Origin: Puniceicoccaceae bacterium
Lineage (GTDB): Bacteria > Verrucomicrobiota > Verrucomicrobiia > Opitutales > Coraliomargaritaceae
Reading direction: 5' to 3'
Length of the DNA stretch: 64,000 nt
NCBI GenBank assembly: GCA_002729725.1
Contig: PBYS01000116.1
Span: 26,261-90,260 of the forward strand
Made by a program: the position numbers and the translations under genes. This document shows, piece by piece, positions 9,270 to 18,147 of this stretch. Each line of letters starts with the position of its first letter. The stretch's first letter is position 1. The notes under the pieces were generated by a model that saw nothing but the letters and a program-made list of their open reading frames with translations, did not search any database and was not told the origin of the DNA.

Positions 9270-11618
9270 ATGAGTTCGACCTCTAATAAACCTTCCGAGG
9301 AGCGTTTCACCGTAGCTCGCACCACCCTAATTCTTGACCGTCTCATGACGGGCGTCATCAAGGGCGGTGGCTGGTTGGTGATGCTGGCGGTCTTCGCCAT
9401 ATTTGCCTTCATCTTCGTGCAAATACTACCGCTGTTCGGGCACCCGGAAGTGAAGTCGGTCGGCGAAGTTGCCGTGCCGGTGGATGAGGTCGCAGTGATG
9501 GGCGTGGATGAATGGGGCGAACTGCCCTTCTTCCTCACTCAGTCCGGAACACTTCACTTCGCGGATCTACCACGTGATGTGGAGAGCCGCACGTATCAAC
9601 GCGTCGATGGCGACGTGAATCAATTGGCGCTCGGCCCACGCGGTCTGTTTGAGGTCGACACAAAACTGCCAGAGAAGAACTGGACCGGCTTTTACTACGA
9701 CGCCTACAAGGGCGAAATCGCGCTCGGCTCGGAAGACGGCCGTGTCGCACTGCTGCATCTCGATTACAAGGCAGAGTTTTTAGAGGACGCCCCGCGCATG
9801 GTCGTGCCGGAGGTCAAATCTGAGCTACTTCCCGCCTTGAGCCAGTCGGACGCCCCCGTGCGTCAACTCGCGTTTTTTGAGTCCACTACAAACCGCGCCA
9901 TCGGCACCTTACAAGAGAGCGCGGACGGCAAGACCATCGTCACACTTCAGACCTATGTGGTCAAATCCAGCCTGTTCGGCGCGCCCAAGATGGTGCCTGA
10001 CGCACAGATCGATCTCGGGCATGGCATCACCGATGAAAAGCCAGAGCGCTTGCTAATCGGTGGGCAAGGCGACCGTATCCTACTGACCACTGAGGGCGGC
10101 TGGCTCTACTATCTGCGCCTACAAAAGGGCAAACTAGAGCGCGTGCAAAAGCTGCGCCCCTTCGCCGACTTGGACGACACATCCATTCACTCGATCAACT
10201 GGTTGCTAGGCAAGCAATCCGTCATTTTAACTTCCAAATCCGGCGCCAACATCACACTGGCCAGCTACCTGGATGAAGAGGCCGGTCAAATTCTTTACAC
10301 CAAGATCAAAGACTTCCCCGCACTTGATGCCGGCGGTGCCAACGACTTTAGCCCCGCGCAGCGCAACCGCGGATTCCTGATCTCCAACGAGCACCAACTC
10401 TCATTGCGCTACAGCACCACAGGCGATGTGCGCTGGGAAACCGATACCGACTTCCCACTACAGAAGATCGCGCTCGGCCCACGCTGGGATTCAATTTTCG
10501 CTTTCGACGCACAACAAAACCTACACGTCTACGCAGTCGACGACCCGCACCCAAACGCGGGTGCCAAAGCCTTCTTCGGCAAGATCTGGTATGAGGGCAA
10601 ATCCGAGCCTGAATACGACTGGCAGTCGTCCAGCGGCACCTCCGACTTCGAGCCTAAGCTCTCGATCGTGCCGCTCTTCTTCGGCTCGATCAAAGGCACC
10701 TTCTACGCCATGCTCTTTGCCATGCCGATCGCGATCTTGGCCGCCATTTACGTTTCGCAATACCTGAAACCGGAAGCAAAGCGCTACATCAAGCCTGCCA
10801 TGGAAATCATGGCCTCGCTCCCTTCCGTCGTGCTCGGCTTCCTGGCAGCGCTTTGGCTGGCACCTTTAATCGAAGATCGTGTGCCCTCCATCCTGCTCAT
10901 GCTCATTGCCATCCCACTCAGTGCCGCCATGCTGGGCTACTTCTGGGGACGCATGCCTCAAACCGTGCGCAACCGCATACGCCCGGGCTCGGAATGGATG
11001 GTCATCCTGCCGGTGGTGCTGATCGTTGGCTACCTATCTTGGCAACTCGGCCCCACCCTGGAATCGGTCTTGTTCCGCGTCTATGATCCAGACCTCGGCG
11101 TCAAAGCTGGCAACTTCCGCCTTTGGTGGACTGAAACAACTGGCGTTAGCTTCGAGCAACGTAACTCCTTAGTGGTCGGCCTCATGATGGGCTTCGCCGT
11201 GATCCCGATCATTTTCACCATTTCCGAGGATGCGCTCACCAATGTGCCGCCTTACCTCACCTCTGCTTCGCTGGCACTCGGCGCCAGCCGCTGGCAGACC
11301 ACTTGGCGCGTCATCCTACCGACAGCCTCACCTGGTATCTTCTCCGCCACCATCATCGGCTTCGGCCGTGCGGTCGGTGAAACCATGATTTTGCTGATGG
11401 CTACGGGTAACACGCCGATCATGGAGTGGAACATCTTCAACGGCATGCGCACACTCGCGGCCAACATCGCGGTGGAACTGCCCGAAGCACCACAATACAG
11501 CACCCTCTACCGCACTCTTTTCCTCGGTGCGATGGCGCTCTTCCTCCTGACATTCATACTGAACACGATCGCCGAAGTCACTCGCCAGCACCTGCGCGAG
11601 AAATACAAGACGATCTAG
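9270..11618 (+). CDS. pstC: Phosphate ABC transporter permease PstC with large periplasmic insertion
   Basis: 782 aa, more than twice the roughly 320 aa of E. coli PstC. A first membrane segment lies near residues 35-58 (WLVMLAVFAIFAFIFVQILPLF). About 400 residues of soluble sequence follow, with strand-rich WD-like stretches ('EVDTKLPEKNWTGFYYD', 'GSEDGRVALLHLD'), perhaps a periplasmic beta-propeller. The canonical permease core comes after about 480: 'GTFYAMLFAMPIAILAAIYVS', then the EAA loop near 655-690 ('LALGASRWQTTWRVILPTASPGI') that contacts PstB. Long PstC forms are known in some gamma-proteobacteria and other groups. Together with PstA it forms the inner-membrane channel for phosphate. 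It is followed by pstA after 46 bases. Confidence 0.93.
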   Translation: MSSTSNKPSEERFTVARTTLILDRLMTGVIKGGGWLVMLAVFAIFAFIFVQILPLFGHPEVKSVGEVAVPVDEVAVMGVDEWGELPFFLTQSGTLHFADLPRDVESRTYQRVDGDVNQLALGPRGLFEVDTKLPEKNWTGFYYDAYKGEIALGSEDGRVALLHLDYKAEFLEDAPRMVVPEVKSELLPALSQSDAPVRQLAFFESTTNRAIGTLQESADGKTIVTLQTYVVKSSLFGAPKMVPDAQIDLGHGITDEKPERLLIGGQGDRILLTTEGGWLYYLRLQKGKLERVQKLRPFADLDDTSIHSINWLLGKQSVILTSKSGANITLASYLDEEAGQILYTKIKDFPALDAGGANDFSPAQRNRGFLISNEHQLSLRYSTTGDVRWETDTDFPLQKIALGPRWDSIFAFDAQQNLHVYAVDDPHPNAGAKAFFGKIWYEGKSEPEYDWQSSSGTSDFEPKLSIVPLFFGSIKGTFYAMLFAMPIAILAAIYVSQYLKPEAKRYIKPAMEIMASLPSVVLGFLAALWLAPLIEDRVPSILLMLIAIPLSAAMLGYFWGRMPQTVRNRIRPGSEWMVILPVVLIVGYLSWQLGPTLESVLFRVYDPDLGVKAGNFRLWWTETTGVSFEQRNSLVVGLMMGFAVIPIIFTISEDALTNVPPYLTSASLALGASRWQTTWRVILPTASPGIFSATIIGFGRAVGETMILLMATGNTPIMEWNIFNGMRTLAANIAVELPEAPQYSTLYRTLFLGAMALFLLTFILNTIAEVTRQHLREKYKTI

Positions 11619-11664
11619 AGTCAGCGCCCGCCACATCACATACAGGCAATCCAGCATTTTTCTC

Positions 11665-13362
11665 ATGCCAAAATCGCAGCACAGTTTTACATCGATCCGC
11701 CCCAAAGGTGAAGCCCTCGTTTGGTTCACCGGCATGGGGCTCAGTGTCGGCATCCTCCTGATTATCGGGCTACTCGGTATCATCCTCAAGAACGGCCTTT
11801 CCATGTTTTGGCCCGACACCATCTACGAGGTACAATTGGTCGAGGGCTCAACCGCCGGCCCTCGCAACGGCCAGAACTTCGCCGGCGCCATCGCACTGGA
11901 ACGTCATAAGCGACTACAAGAAGCGACCAATGCTGGCCTGACCAGCGAATTCCAGTTCTTCGCAGGCAACAAAGATGCCTACGGGCAAATGTATCACTAC
12001 GTCGATGCCGACCAAATCGTGACGGACGCAACGGGTGAACCCTTATTTACACCGGCCTCTGGCATCCTCCAATTAGAGCGTATCGAGTTCGGAGATGCAC
12101 TCGGCTTCCCGCTCGAAATCCAACTCGCCGATGGAACTACAATCACTGAGCCAGAAGCACTGAAGGCCGCACTATTCAAGACGATCGAGGAAAGTAACGA
12201 ACGCTTAGAAACCTATACCAAGATCGAGAAGAAGCAGATCGGACGCATCAACAGCAAGATGGAATCCATCCGCCTCGAGCAACGCGCACTGCGCGAAGAG
12301 CTGGGCGAGGCTGCCGCTGAAACCTCGCCGCAGATTCAAGAACTAAACGAGCAGCAAGCGGCCTTGCAGGCGCAATACACCGAACTCGCAGCGGAAGCCC
12401 GCGAGCTGCGCGAACGTCGTCACCAGGACTCGCTGCTGCTACGTCTAGCCACCGGCGAAGAACGACGCATCAGCTTTGAAAACATCACTCAGGCACACTT
12501 CCCCAATGAAATGAGCCTGCCAGGCAAAGTTGGCTTCTTTCTGAAACAAATCTGGCGCTTCATGTCCGAAGCCCCCCGTGAGGCGAATACTGAAGGCGGC
12601 ATTTTCCCCGCGATCTTCGGCACCTTTGTCATGACACTGCTCATGAGCCTGGCCGTGATGCCCTTCGGTGTGGTCGCCGCCATTTACCTGCGCGAGTATG
12701 CCACCCAGGGCGTCATCGTGCGAGCTGTCCGCATCTCGGTTAACAATCTAGCCGGTGTGCCCTCCATCGTTTATGGCGTCTTCGGACTCGGCTTCTTCGT
12801 TTATGTGCTCGGTGGCAGTATCGACGAACTGTTTTTCAGTCATAAACTCCCCACCGCCACCTTCGGCACCGGCGGCGTCCTGTGGGCCTCCCTCACCTTG
12901 GCACTCATGACTGTGCCCGTCGTGATTGTCGCCACAGAAGAAGCACTCTCGGCGGTGCCACGAGGCATGCGTGAGGCCGCGCTCGCCTGCGGCGCTTCCA
13001 AGTGGCAAGCGATTCAACGCATCGTGCTGCCCGCCAGCGCGCCCGGCATCTTGACAGGACTCATCCTCGCCATGGCACGCGGCGCAGGCGAAGTCGCACC
13101 ACTGATGCTGGTGGGCGTGGTCAAACTCGCACCAAGCCTGCCCCTCGATGGCGAATTTCCTTTCGTTCACCTCGACCGCAAATTCATGCACCTCGGCTTC
13201 CACATTTACGACCTCGCCTTCCAATCGCCCGATTCCGATGCCGCCAAGCCGATGGTCTTTGCCACGACACTCTTGCTGATCGTGCTGGTCATCGTACTCA
13301 ATCTAAGCGCTATCACGATCCGCAACCATCTTCGTAAAAAGTATAAGGGCGACACCTTTTAA
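11665..13362 (+). CDS. pstA: Phosphate ABC transporter permease PstA with coiled-coil insertion
   Basis: 565 aa, longer than the usual roughly 290. One membrane segment near the N-terminus (LSVGILLIIGLLGIILKNGLSMFW) is followed by a large hydrophilic region. Residues about 170-260 of that region are heptad-rich and charged ('ERLETYTKIEKKQIGRINSKMES...LREELGEAAAETSPQIQELNEQQAAL'), a probable coiled coil. The permease core begins near 310 ('FGTFVMTLLMSLAVMPFGVVAAIYLREYA') and carries the EAA motif near 430-455 ('REAALACGASKWQAIQRIVLPASAPG'). It pairs with PstC, and both proteins carry extra periplasmic domains that may dock with each other or with PstS. The start ATG at 11665 lies 46 bases after pstC. 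Confidence 0.93.
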   Translation: MPKSQHSFTSIRPKGEALVWFTGMGLSVGILLIIGLLGIILKNGLSMFWPDTIYEVQLVEGSTAGPRNGQNFAGAIALERHKRLQEATNAGLTSEFQFFAGNKDAYGQMYHYVDADQIVTDATGEPLFTPASGILQLERIEFGDALGFPLEIQLADGTTITEPEALKAALFKTIEESNERLETYTKIEKKQIGRINSKMESIRLEQRALREELGEAAAETSPQIQELNEQQAALQAQYTELAAEARELRERRHQDSLLLRLATGEERRISFENITQAHFPNEMSLPGKVGFFLKQIWRFMSEAPREANTEGGIFPAIFGTFVMTLLMSLAVMPFGVVAAIYLREYATQGVIVRAVRISVNNLAGVPSIVYGVFGLGFFVYVLGGSIDELFFSHKLPTATFGTGGVLWASLTLALMTVPVVIVATEEALSAVPRGMREAALACGASKWQAIQRIVLPASAPGILTGLILAMARGAGEVAPLMLVGVVKLAPSLPLDGEFPFVHLDRKFMHLGFHIYDLAFQSPDSDAAKPMVFATTLLLIVLVIVLNLSAITIRNHLRKKYKGDTF

Positions 13363-13410
13363 GTCATCGAACGCGACGCTAACATAAATAGAATTTAAAC
13401 ATTTTTTGCA

Positions 13411-14208
13411 ATGAGCCAAACACCTGAAACAACAAACGCCCGAGCAGACTTCGAGCCCTTCATCCAGATCAAAGACAATTACAACTTCTGGTATGGCAGC
13501 ACCCAAGTGCTATTCGATATGAACCTCGACATACCAGAAAAGCAAGTCACCGCCTTCATCGGCCCCTCTGGTTGTGGTAAGTCTACGCTGCTACGCAGCA
13601 TCAACCGCATGAATGACCTAATCGAGGGCATTCATCACACAGGTGATATCACGATTGCGGATCAAAGCATCTACGACCCCAGCCTCGAAGTCATCTCGCT
13701 GCGCAAGCGCATCGGCATGGTCTTCCAAAAGTACAACCCTTTTCCTAAATCGATCTACGAGAACATTGTTTTCAGTCTCCGCATTGCTGGCCGCAACAAG
13801 AAGTCCGAACTGGACGAAGTCGTTGAGCGCAGCTTACGCGGCGCCGCTCTTTGGGACGAAGTTAAAGACCGTTTACACGAGAGTGCGCTCAGCATGTCGG
13901 GTGGCCAGATGCAACGTCTCTGTATCGCCCGCGCCATCGCTAACAACCCTGAGGTCATCCTAATGGACGAACCCTGCTCCGCACTCGACCCCATCGCTAC
14001 AGGCAAGGTCGAAGAACTCATCCATGAGTTGAAAAAGGACTATACTATTGTTATCGTTACGCACAACATGCAACAAGCCGCACGCGTCTCTGATCGCACC
14101 GCCTTCTTCTATCTTGGCAAACTGATCGAATATGATGTAACGGATAATATCTTCATGAAACCTAGTAACGAACAAACTGAAGCCTATGTTTCTGGTCGCT
14201 TCGGTTGA
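13411..14208 (+). CDS. pstB: Phosphate ABC transporter ATP-binding protein PstB
   Basis: 265 aa, normal length. Walker [10 protein letters not shown] near residue 51, ABC signature '[11 protein letters not shown]' and Walker B '[13 protein letters not shown]' are all intact, with the H-loop 'VTHNMQQA'. It powers phosphate import by PstCA from the cytoplasmic face. The Cys inside '[10 protein letters not shown]' is usual for PstB and sets it apart from other ABC ATPases. It lies 48 bases after pstA and 40 before phoU, so one transcript is likely. Confidence 0.97.
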   Translation: MSQTPETTNARADFEPFIQIKDNYNFWYGSTQVLFDMNLDIPEKQVTAFIGPSGCGKSTLLRSINRMNDLIEGIHHTGDITIADQSIYDPSLEVISLRKRIGMVFQKYNPFPKSIYENIVFSLRIAGRNKKSELDEVVERSLRGAALWDEVKDRLHESALSMSGGQMQRLCIARAIANNPEVILMDEPCSALDPIATGKVEELIHELKKDYTIVIVTHNMQQAARVSDRTAFFYLGKLIEYDVTDNIFMKPSNEQTEAYVSGRFG

Positions 14209-14248
14209 TTGAAAACTCTGATCACAACTCCCCCTCCCTATTGTAACC

Positions 14249-14887
14249 ATGAACCGCTACTTCCACAAAGAACTCGAAGAGATTCGCAGTAAACTCATTC
14301 TCATAGGCGAAAAAGCCAACGAAGCAGGCCGCTTAGCGGTCGAAGGCTTCATCGAGAGCGACCTCGAAAAGACACAAGCCGCCGTCAAAATGGACGATGA
14401 GATCGACGATCTCGAAGTCGAAATTGACCGTGCTTCCGTCCGCTACATAACACTGCGTTCTCCCGTCTCCAGCGACGTGCGCTTAATCTTTGTGGCCATC
14501 AAAGCCAGCCATGACCTAGAGCGAGCAGGTGATGAAGCCCATAGTATTGCAAAAAAGACACGCACAATCCTAACAAGAGATGGCAAGGTGAAAAACCCTG
14601 TCGAGATCGAGAAAATGAGTGCTCTAGCATTCGCGATGATGCGCGACGCGATCACCTCGCTGCTAGATGAAAACCTTGAGCTCGCTCAAGGCATCATCAA
14701 GCGCGACAAAGAAGTCGATCGCATCAATAAAGAAAACTACACCACGCTCTACAACGAGATGAAAGGCGAACACGGAGATTCATCCACGCACGTAGAAACC
14801 ATTCTCATTTCCAAATCAATTGAACGCATTGCGGATCACGCAAAAAACTTGGCCGAAGAAGTGATTTACCTGCTGACAGGCGAATAG
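14249..14887 (+). CDS. phoU: Phosphate signalling regulator PhoU
   Basis: 212 aa. Two homologous three-helix PhoU domains carry the metal-binding E/D-rich signatures: 'VKMDDEIDDLEVEIDR' in the first half and 'IKRDKEVDRINKENY' in the second. 'SKSIERIADHAKNLAEEVIYLLTGE' closes the protein as in most PhoU. It links the Pst transporter to the PhoR/PhoB two-component system and keeps the regulon off when phosphate is plentiful. No phoR or phoB is in this window, so the regulator of the Pho boxes is coded elsewhere. Last gene of the pst run. Confidence 0.96.
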   Translation: MNRYFHKELEEIRSKLILIGEKANEAGRLAVEGFIESDLEKTQAAVKMDDEIDDLEVEIDRASVRYITLRSPVSSDVRLIFVAIKASHDLERAGDEAHSIAKKTRTILTRDGKVKNPVEIEKMSALAFAMMRDAITSLLDENLELAQGIIKRDKEVDRINKENYTTLYNEMKGEHGDSSTHVETILISKSIERIADHAKNLAEEVIYLLTGE

Positions 14888-15011
14888 TCACTTTGTACTG
14901 TCAATTTGGCTTTGTTTGTGCTAGTCACACCTGTGTCGGTCACTCACGCTGGAGTCCTTCCAGCAATATCGACGCACAACTAACATAAATAAACTCGAAT
15001 ATTCAGTCACT

Positions 15012-15485
15012 ATGGCTAAGAAAAAAACAACTAAGAAAGCGGCCAAAAAAGTTGCAGCCAAAAAGGCTGTCAAAAAAGTAGCCGTCAAGAAAGCTCCTGC
15101 AAAGAAGGCAGCCAAGAAAGTAGCCGCTAAGAAAGTAGCTGCAAAAAAGGTAGCCGTCAAAAAAGCAGTTAAGAAAGCAGCACCTAAAAAGGCGATCCCA
15201 GCTAAAGCACCTGCCAAGACAGTCGAAAGAACATCCATTATCGCTCGCGTAGACGTCGGATTCGGCAACAGCCTCTACGTTCGCGGAGAAGGCGCAGGCC
15301 TCTCATGGGACAAGGGTATTCAACTCGATAACGTTAGCCCATACGAATGGTCCTTCGCCAGCACACAAGCTAAAGGCGATGTTACCTTCAAATTCCTCAT
15401 CAACGATGAGATTTGGGCCGAAGGTGAAAATGGCACTGTAGCCGCCGGCGATACATCTATCACCTCACCGGTTTTCGCTTGGTAA
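15012..15485 (+). CDS. Histone-H1-like lysine tail fused to CBM20/48-like domain
   Basis: 157 aa. Residues 1-75 are almost entirely Lys, Ala and Val in KKAAKK/KKVAVKK repeats like histone H1 or bacterial HctB-type tails, which bind DNA or other polyanions. Residues about 76-157 form a compact domain with 'ARVDVGFGNSLYVRGEGAGL', 'SWDKGIQLDNVSPYEW' and 'VTFKFLINDEIWAEGENG', resembling the starch-binding or glycogen-branching-type CBM20/48 Ig fold. Similar fusions occur in PVC genomes as far as I recall, with no defined role. It could tether DNA or polyphosphate to glycogen, which is inference. It sits 124 bases after phoU and ends at its own terminator. Confidence 0.88.
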   Translation: MAKKKTTKKAAKKVAAKKAVKKVAVKKAPAKKAAKKVAAKKVAAKKVAVKKAVKKAAPKKAIPAKAPAKTVERTSIIARVDVGFGNSLYVRGEGAGLSWDKGIQLDNVSPYEWSFASTQAKGDVTFKFLINDEIWAEGENGTVAAGDTSITSPVFAW

Positions 15486-15540
15486 TTAAGCAAAGTTATA
15501 CGCTTTAGATAACGAAGTACCGCTTCCATAAATTTACAAA

Positions 15541-15571
15541 ATCCCGCCAATAAATTGGCGGGATTTTTTTT
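15541..15571 (+). terminator. Bidirectional rho-independent terminator
   Basis: ATCCCGCCAA and TTGGCGGGAT form a perfect 10-bp stem with a TAAA loop, followed by seven T. A shorter A-run precedes it, so it can also serve the convergent DUF1853 gene. Confidence 0.93.
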
Positions 15572-15604
15572 GCATTATATAAAATACCCCTCTGAGCGAT
15601 GCCC

Positions 15605-16435
15605 TCACTCCCCCCAGGAAGGTGGCACCAAGAAATAAGGCTCCGTCGAATCAGGCAGACAAAACAAAGTACAACGCTCTGTGGCCAGTTGGTGTAAATG
15701 CGCTGCGGAAACGACTTCTAGCTGCCCCTTGGCCTGCGGGCTCAACTCGACAGGCCAGAACACTTTCGGAATGATCCTGACTTCAGTGCACTTGGGAAAA
15801 TACTGCGGCCACTCACTGAGGTATAGCCATCGGCCCAGTCGTGCAGTGGCCGACATAAAATCCAGTTGTGGAAACTCTGCCCGCCCCATCGGTAGAAAAA
15901 GACAGCCGTAAATGAGTTGTCGCGTTTCGATGGCTTCAATCCCAAAACGCTGGCGTAAGAGCTGACGCGTTTCCGGCAAGCGACTCAATTGCAACTGATG
16001 CCTGCGCAGACGCTCCAGCTTGCGTTGCCAATTGTCGCGCGGGTCCGGCCCGGGAAACTGCCAGCCATCGCGCCCTTTGACTGCGAGATAAAATTTAACC
16101 GCCAACTCCAAATGCAGATACTGATCCTGCACAAGATCGTGCAAGAGGAAGTCCAGCTCCCCCAAGGTGCGCCCGCTCTCGGCGAAGACCTGCAAGTGAC
16201 TCGCCAACAGCTCAAAGTCAGCGGACGATTCCAACAGTCGACTGAGCGCTTGCTCGTAGAGGTGCCCCAACTTCTGATCAAAACGAAGCGGCTCCTCCAG
16301 AGCAGATGCATGCAAGGGCCCGAAACGCGAACGATCCAGCACCGCCGCCTCCGGCAGGTCCCCGATCAAGAGCGGCGCCGAACGAAGGCTTTCGAGGATG
16401 AGTTGAGTGGGCGTCGCAGCGATCATTGCCCCCAA
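15605..16435 (-). CDS. DUF1853 family protein
   Basis: 276 aa. The family signature is clear: 'LGHLYEQALSRLLESS', 'ELLASHLQVFAESGRTLGELDFLL' and 'HLELAVKFYLAVKGRDGWQFPGPDPRDNW', with a C-terminal 'FLVPPSWGE'. DUF1853 proteins have no established function; spacing of acidic residues in 'LGELDFLL' and the conserved 'LELAVKFYL' have led to suggestions of a nuclease-like fold, which I cannot confirm. A second start (Met4, MIAATPTQ) is equally plausible. It lies 126 bases downstream of the Fpg gene on the same strand, with a tandem repeat between them. Confidence 0.85.
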   Translation of the reverse strand: MGAMIAATPTQLILESLRSAPLLIGDLPEAAVLDRSRFGPLHASALEEPLRFDQKLGHLYEQALSRLLESSADFELLASHLQVFAESGRTLGELDFLLHDLVQDQYLHLELAVKFYLAVKGRDGWQFPGPDPRDNWQRKLERLRRHQLQLSRLPETRQLLRQRFGIEAIETRQLIYGCLFLPMGRAEFPQLDFMSATARLGRWLYLSEWPQYFPKCTEVRIIPKVFWPVELSPQAKGQLEVVSAAHLHQLATERCTLFCLPDSTEPYFLVPPSWGE

Positions 16436-16484
16436 TAAGCGACCTATTTACAGCAAAACTTCAATGTTCTTTCCTGCCAAGCCC

Positions 16485-16542
16485 CCCCGGTTCAGAGAAC
16501 CGAAGCTTCTACACTCCCCGGTTCAAAGAACCGAGGCTTCTA
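16485..16542. repeat. Tandem 27-bp repeat, period 31, with internal hairpins
   Basis: Two copies of CCCCGGTTCARAGAACCGARGCTTCTA lie at 16485-16511 and 16516-16542. Each contains the hairpin CGGTTC-N3-GAACCG. The copies differ at only two positions. They occupy the fpg-DUF1853 gap and look like a small dispersed palindromic (REP-like) element. Confidence 0.8.
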
Positions 16543-16561
16543 AAGCACTCGGCTACTTCAG

Positions 16562-17365
16562 CTACTTCTGGCAGCGTGGACAATGGTAGGTGCCGCGTTG
16601 GCCGAGGATGGTTTTGACCACAGGCGTCTTTTTGCAAAGTTGACATTCTTGCTGGTAGAAAACCACCAGGTTTTGCACGCCGGTGCCCTTGTCGCCTTTA
16701 GTATCACGGTAGCCACCTCCAAAAGCAACGCCGCCGCGGGTGATGGTGCCGTTAATTACCGTCGAAACAGCGCGATAGAGTTTATTGATTTCCCGAGTGC
16801 TCAGGCTTTGGACCAATCGATGCGGCAAGACTCTAGCATGCGCGCAAATCTCGTTGGCGATATAATTACCAGTGCCCGCAAAGAGCGACTGATCCAATAA
16901 AGAGACTTTCACCGCCCGCTGCGGATAGCGCAGCAGGGAGGCCTTAAAGTAGCGCGCGGTAAATTCTGGGGCCAAGAGATCGTGCCCCAGTTCCGCCAGC
17001 TTCGCGGCGGCCCGTGGCTCGTCGTATAAATACATATGCCCGAAACGGCGCGGATCAACATAGCCAAGGTAGCCGGAATCGCTGGTAAATTGCACATGGG
17101 TATGCTTGGTCGTGATCCACTCGGACGCGATCAACCATCCGCCCGACATGCCGAGATGGCTCAACAAGTGGCGGCCATCGTCGAGAATGAAATCCAACAG
17201 CTTCCCCTTGCGCTCGACTCTTAGCAAACTGCGTCCCACCAGGTGATCCATGGGCGTATGCACAATCGAATCCGCGACTCGACTCAACGAGCAGCGCTGA
17301 ATGCGAAAGGGCATGATCGCGTTCAGCTGGTCTTGGATCGTTTTAACTTCGGGCAGTTCCGGCAT
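16562..17365 (-). CDS. mutM: Formamidopyrimidine-DNA glycosylase (Fpg/MutM family)
   Basis: 267 aa from ATG 17365. The frame is open further upstream, but Fpg needs Pro2 exposed after Met removal, and MPELPEVKT supplies the catalytic Pro2-Glu3. A beta-strand lysine in 'VERKGKLLDFIL' matches the essential Lys57 region. The C-terminal zinc finger has Cys at about 241, 244, 262 and 265 (CQLC...CPRC), with the conserved Arg in 'GQRGTYHC'. The enzyme removes oxidised purines such as 8-oxoguanine and nicks the abasic site. The helix-two-turn-helix part ('FAGTGNYIANEICAHARVLP') is present. Nei-type substrate preference cannot be excluded from sequence alone. Confidence 0.92.
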   Translation of the reverse strand: MPELPEVKTIQDQLNAIMPFRIQRCSLSRVADSIVHTPMDHLVGRSLLRVERKGKLLDFILDDGRHLLSHLGMSGGWLIASEWITTKHTHVQFTSDSGYLGYVDPRRFGHMYLYDEPRAAAKLAELGHDLLAPEFTARYFKASLLRYPQRAVKVSLLDQSLFAGTGNYIANEICAHARVLPHRLVQSLSTREINKLYRAVSTVINGTITRGGVAFGGGYRDTKGDKGTGVQNLVVFYQQECQLCKKTPVVKTILGQRGTYHCPRCQK

Positions 17366-17503
17366 AGCTAGAAGTGCAAAAAAGGCTAGCGTGTGTAAAC
17401 TGCAAGTAGAATTGAGCGACTGCGCTCTCACTCGGTTCGCATACACACATGACAGTAAACTCCCTAACCTTGCCTAACGGGATATAAATCATAAGGTATC
17501 AGT

Positions 17504-18106
17504 ATGAAATCTATAGCTAGCCTCTTCTCCGCATTGATTTTGGGAGTTTTACTCGGCCGAATGGCTTTCCACGAATCCAGCAAAACGATACGGGATACCG
17601 AACTCAACATCCAAGACGCTGAAGAAAGCTCGGCTATAACCGAATGGCAAGCATCCCCCCCAGTATTAGCCTCGGAGTCCTCGTGGAACAATATCTACTC
17701 GACGATGACGCTGATCGATCAATCTGATGCACAAGGCTTAGCTAGTATCGCGGTCGCGCTAACAGAACAAACCGAAGCACCCATAGCTAAGACCGCGCTT
17801 GAAATGACCGTACGACGCTGGGCGGAGTTGGATCGGGACGGGGCGCTAGAATTTGCCAAGTCACACCTGCAGGCCACAGAGGAGAGCCCTCCCCTATCAG
17901 CCATCTTAAGAATATGGACAAGCGAGGACAGTCAGGCAGCTTGGATGTATGCCACAGAATCAGGAACAGATTCGCGGCTAAAGAAGAAGATGCAGCAGAC
18001 AATCATTAGTCAGCTCGCCATTACAGATCCGCTGCACGCACTCCACTTAATGTCACATAGCGAGCTTCCAAGCGTGATGCTTATGGTGCCATCCTCGCCT
18101 ATTTAG
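17504..18106 (+). CDS. Helical-repeat exported protein, 5' part (frameshifted)
   Basis: 200 codons from ATG 17504, ending in an early stop. N-terminus MKSIASLFSALILGVLLGRM is a signal peptide or membrane anchor. From about residue 60 it has helical-repeat sequence ('AVRRWAELDRDGALEFAKSH', 'RIWTSEDSQAAWMYA') of the kind W-A-x-x-D/P-x-x-A, seen in many Verrucomicrobiota proteins of unknown role. The same repeat pattern resumes in another frame from 18061 and runs to 19455. The two halves are therefore one gene of about 650 codons interrupted by a one-base loss within about 18061-18075. The expected junction is 'HSELP-KRDAYGAILAYLG'. Function unknown; the repeats suggest a protein-binding scaffold. 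Confidence 0.7.
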   Translation: MKSIASLFSALILGVLLGRMAFHESSKTIRDTELNIQDAEESSAITEWQASPPVLASESSWNNIYSTMTLIDQSDAQGLASIAVALTEQTEAPIAKTALEMTVRRWAELDRDGALEFAKSHLQATEESPPLSAILRIWTSEDSQAAWMYATESGTDSRLKKKMQQTIISQLAITDPLHALHLMSHSELPSVMLMVPSSPI

Positions 18107-18147
18107 GAGCCAACGCCCCAAGCCGCGGGCTCGAACTACTAGAGACA

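Noticed and set aside
14921..15268. Leftward 115-codon frame of Ala/Phe/Thr repeats
   Set aside because: It is the antisense of the lysine-rich tail of the histone-like gene; the repeats come from AAG/GCC codons.
18061..18106. Programmed ribosomal frameshift joining the two helical-repeat frames
   Set aside because: No slippery heptamer of the X-XXY-YYZ kind and no obvious downstream pseudoknot; mutation or sequencing error is simpler.
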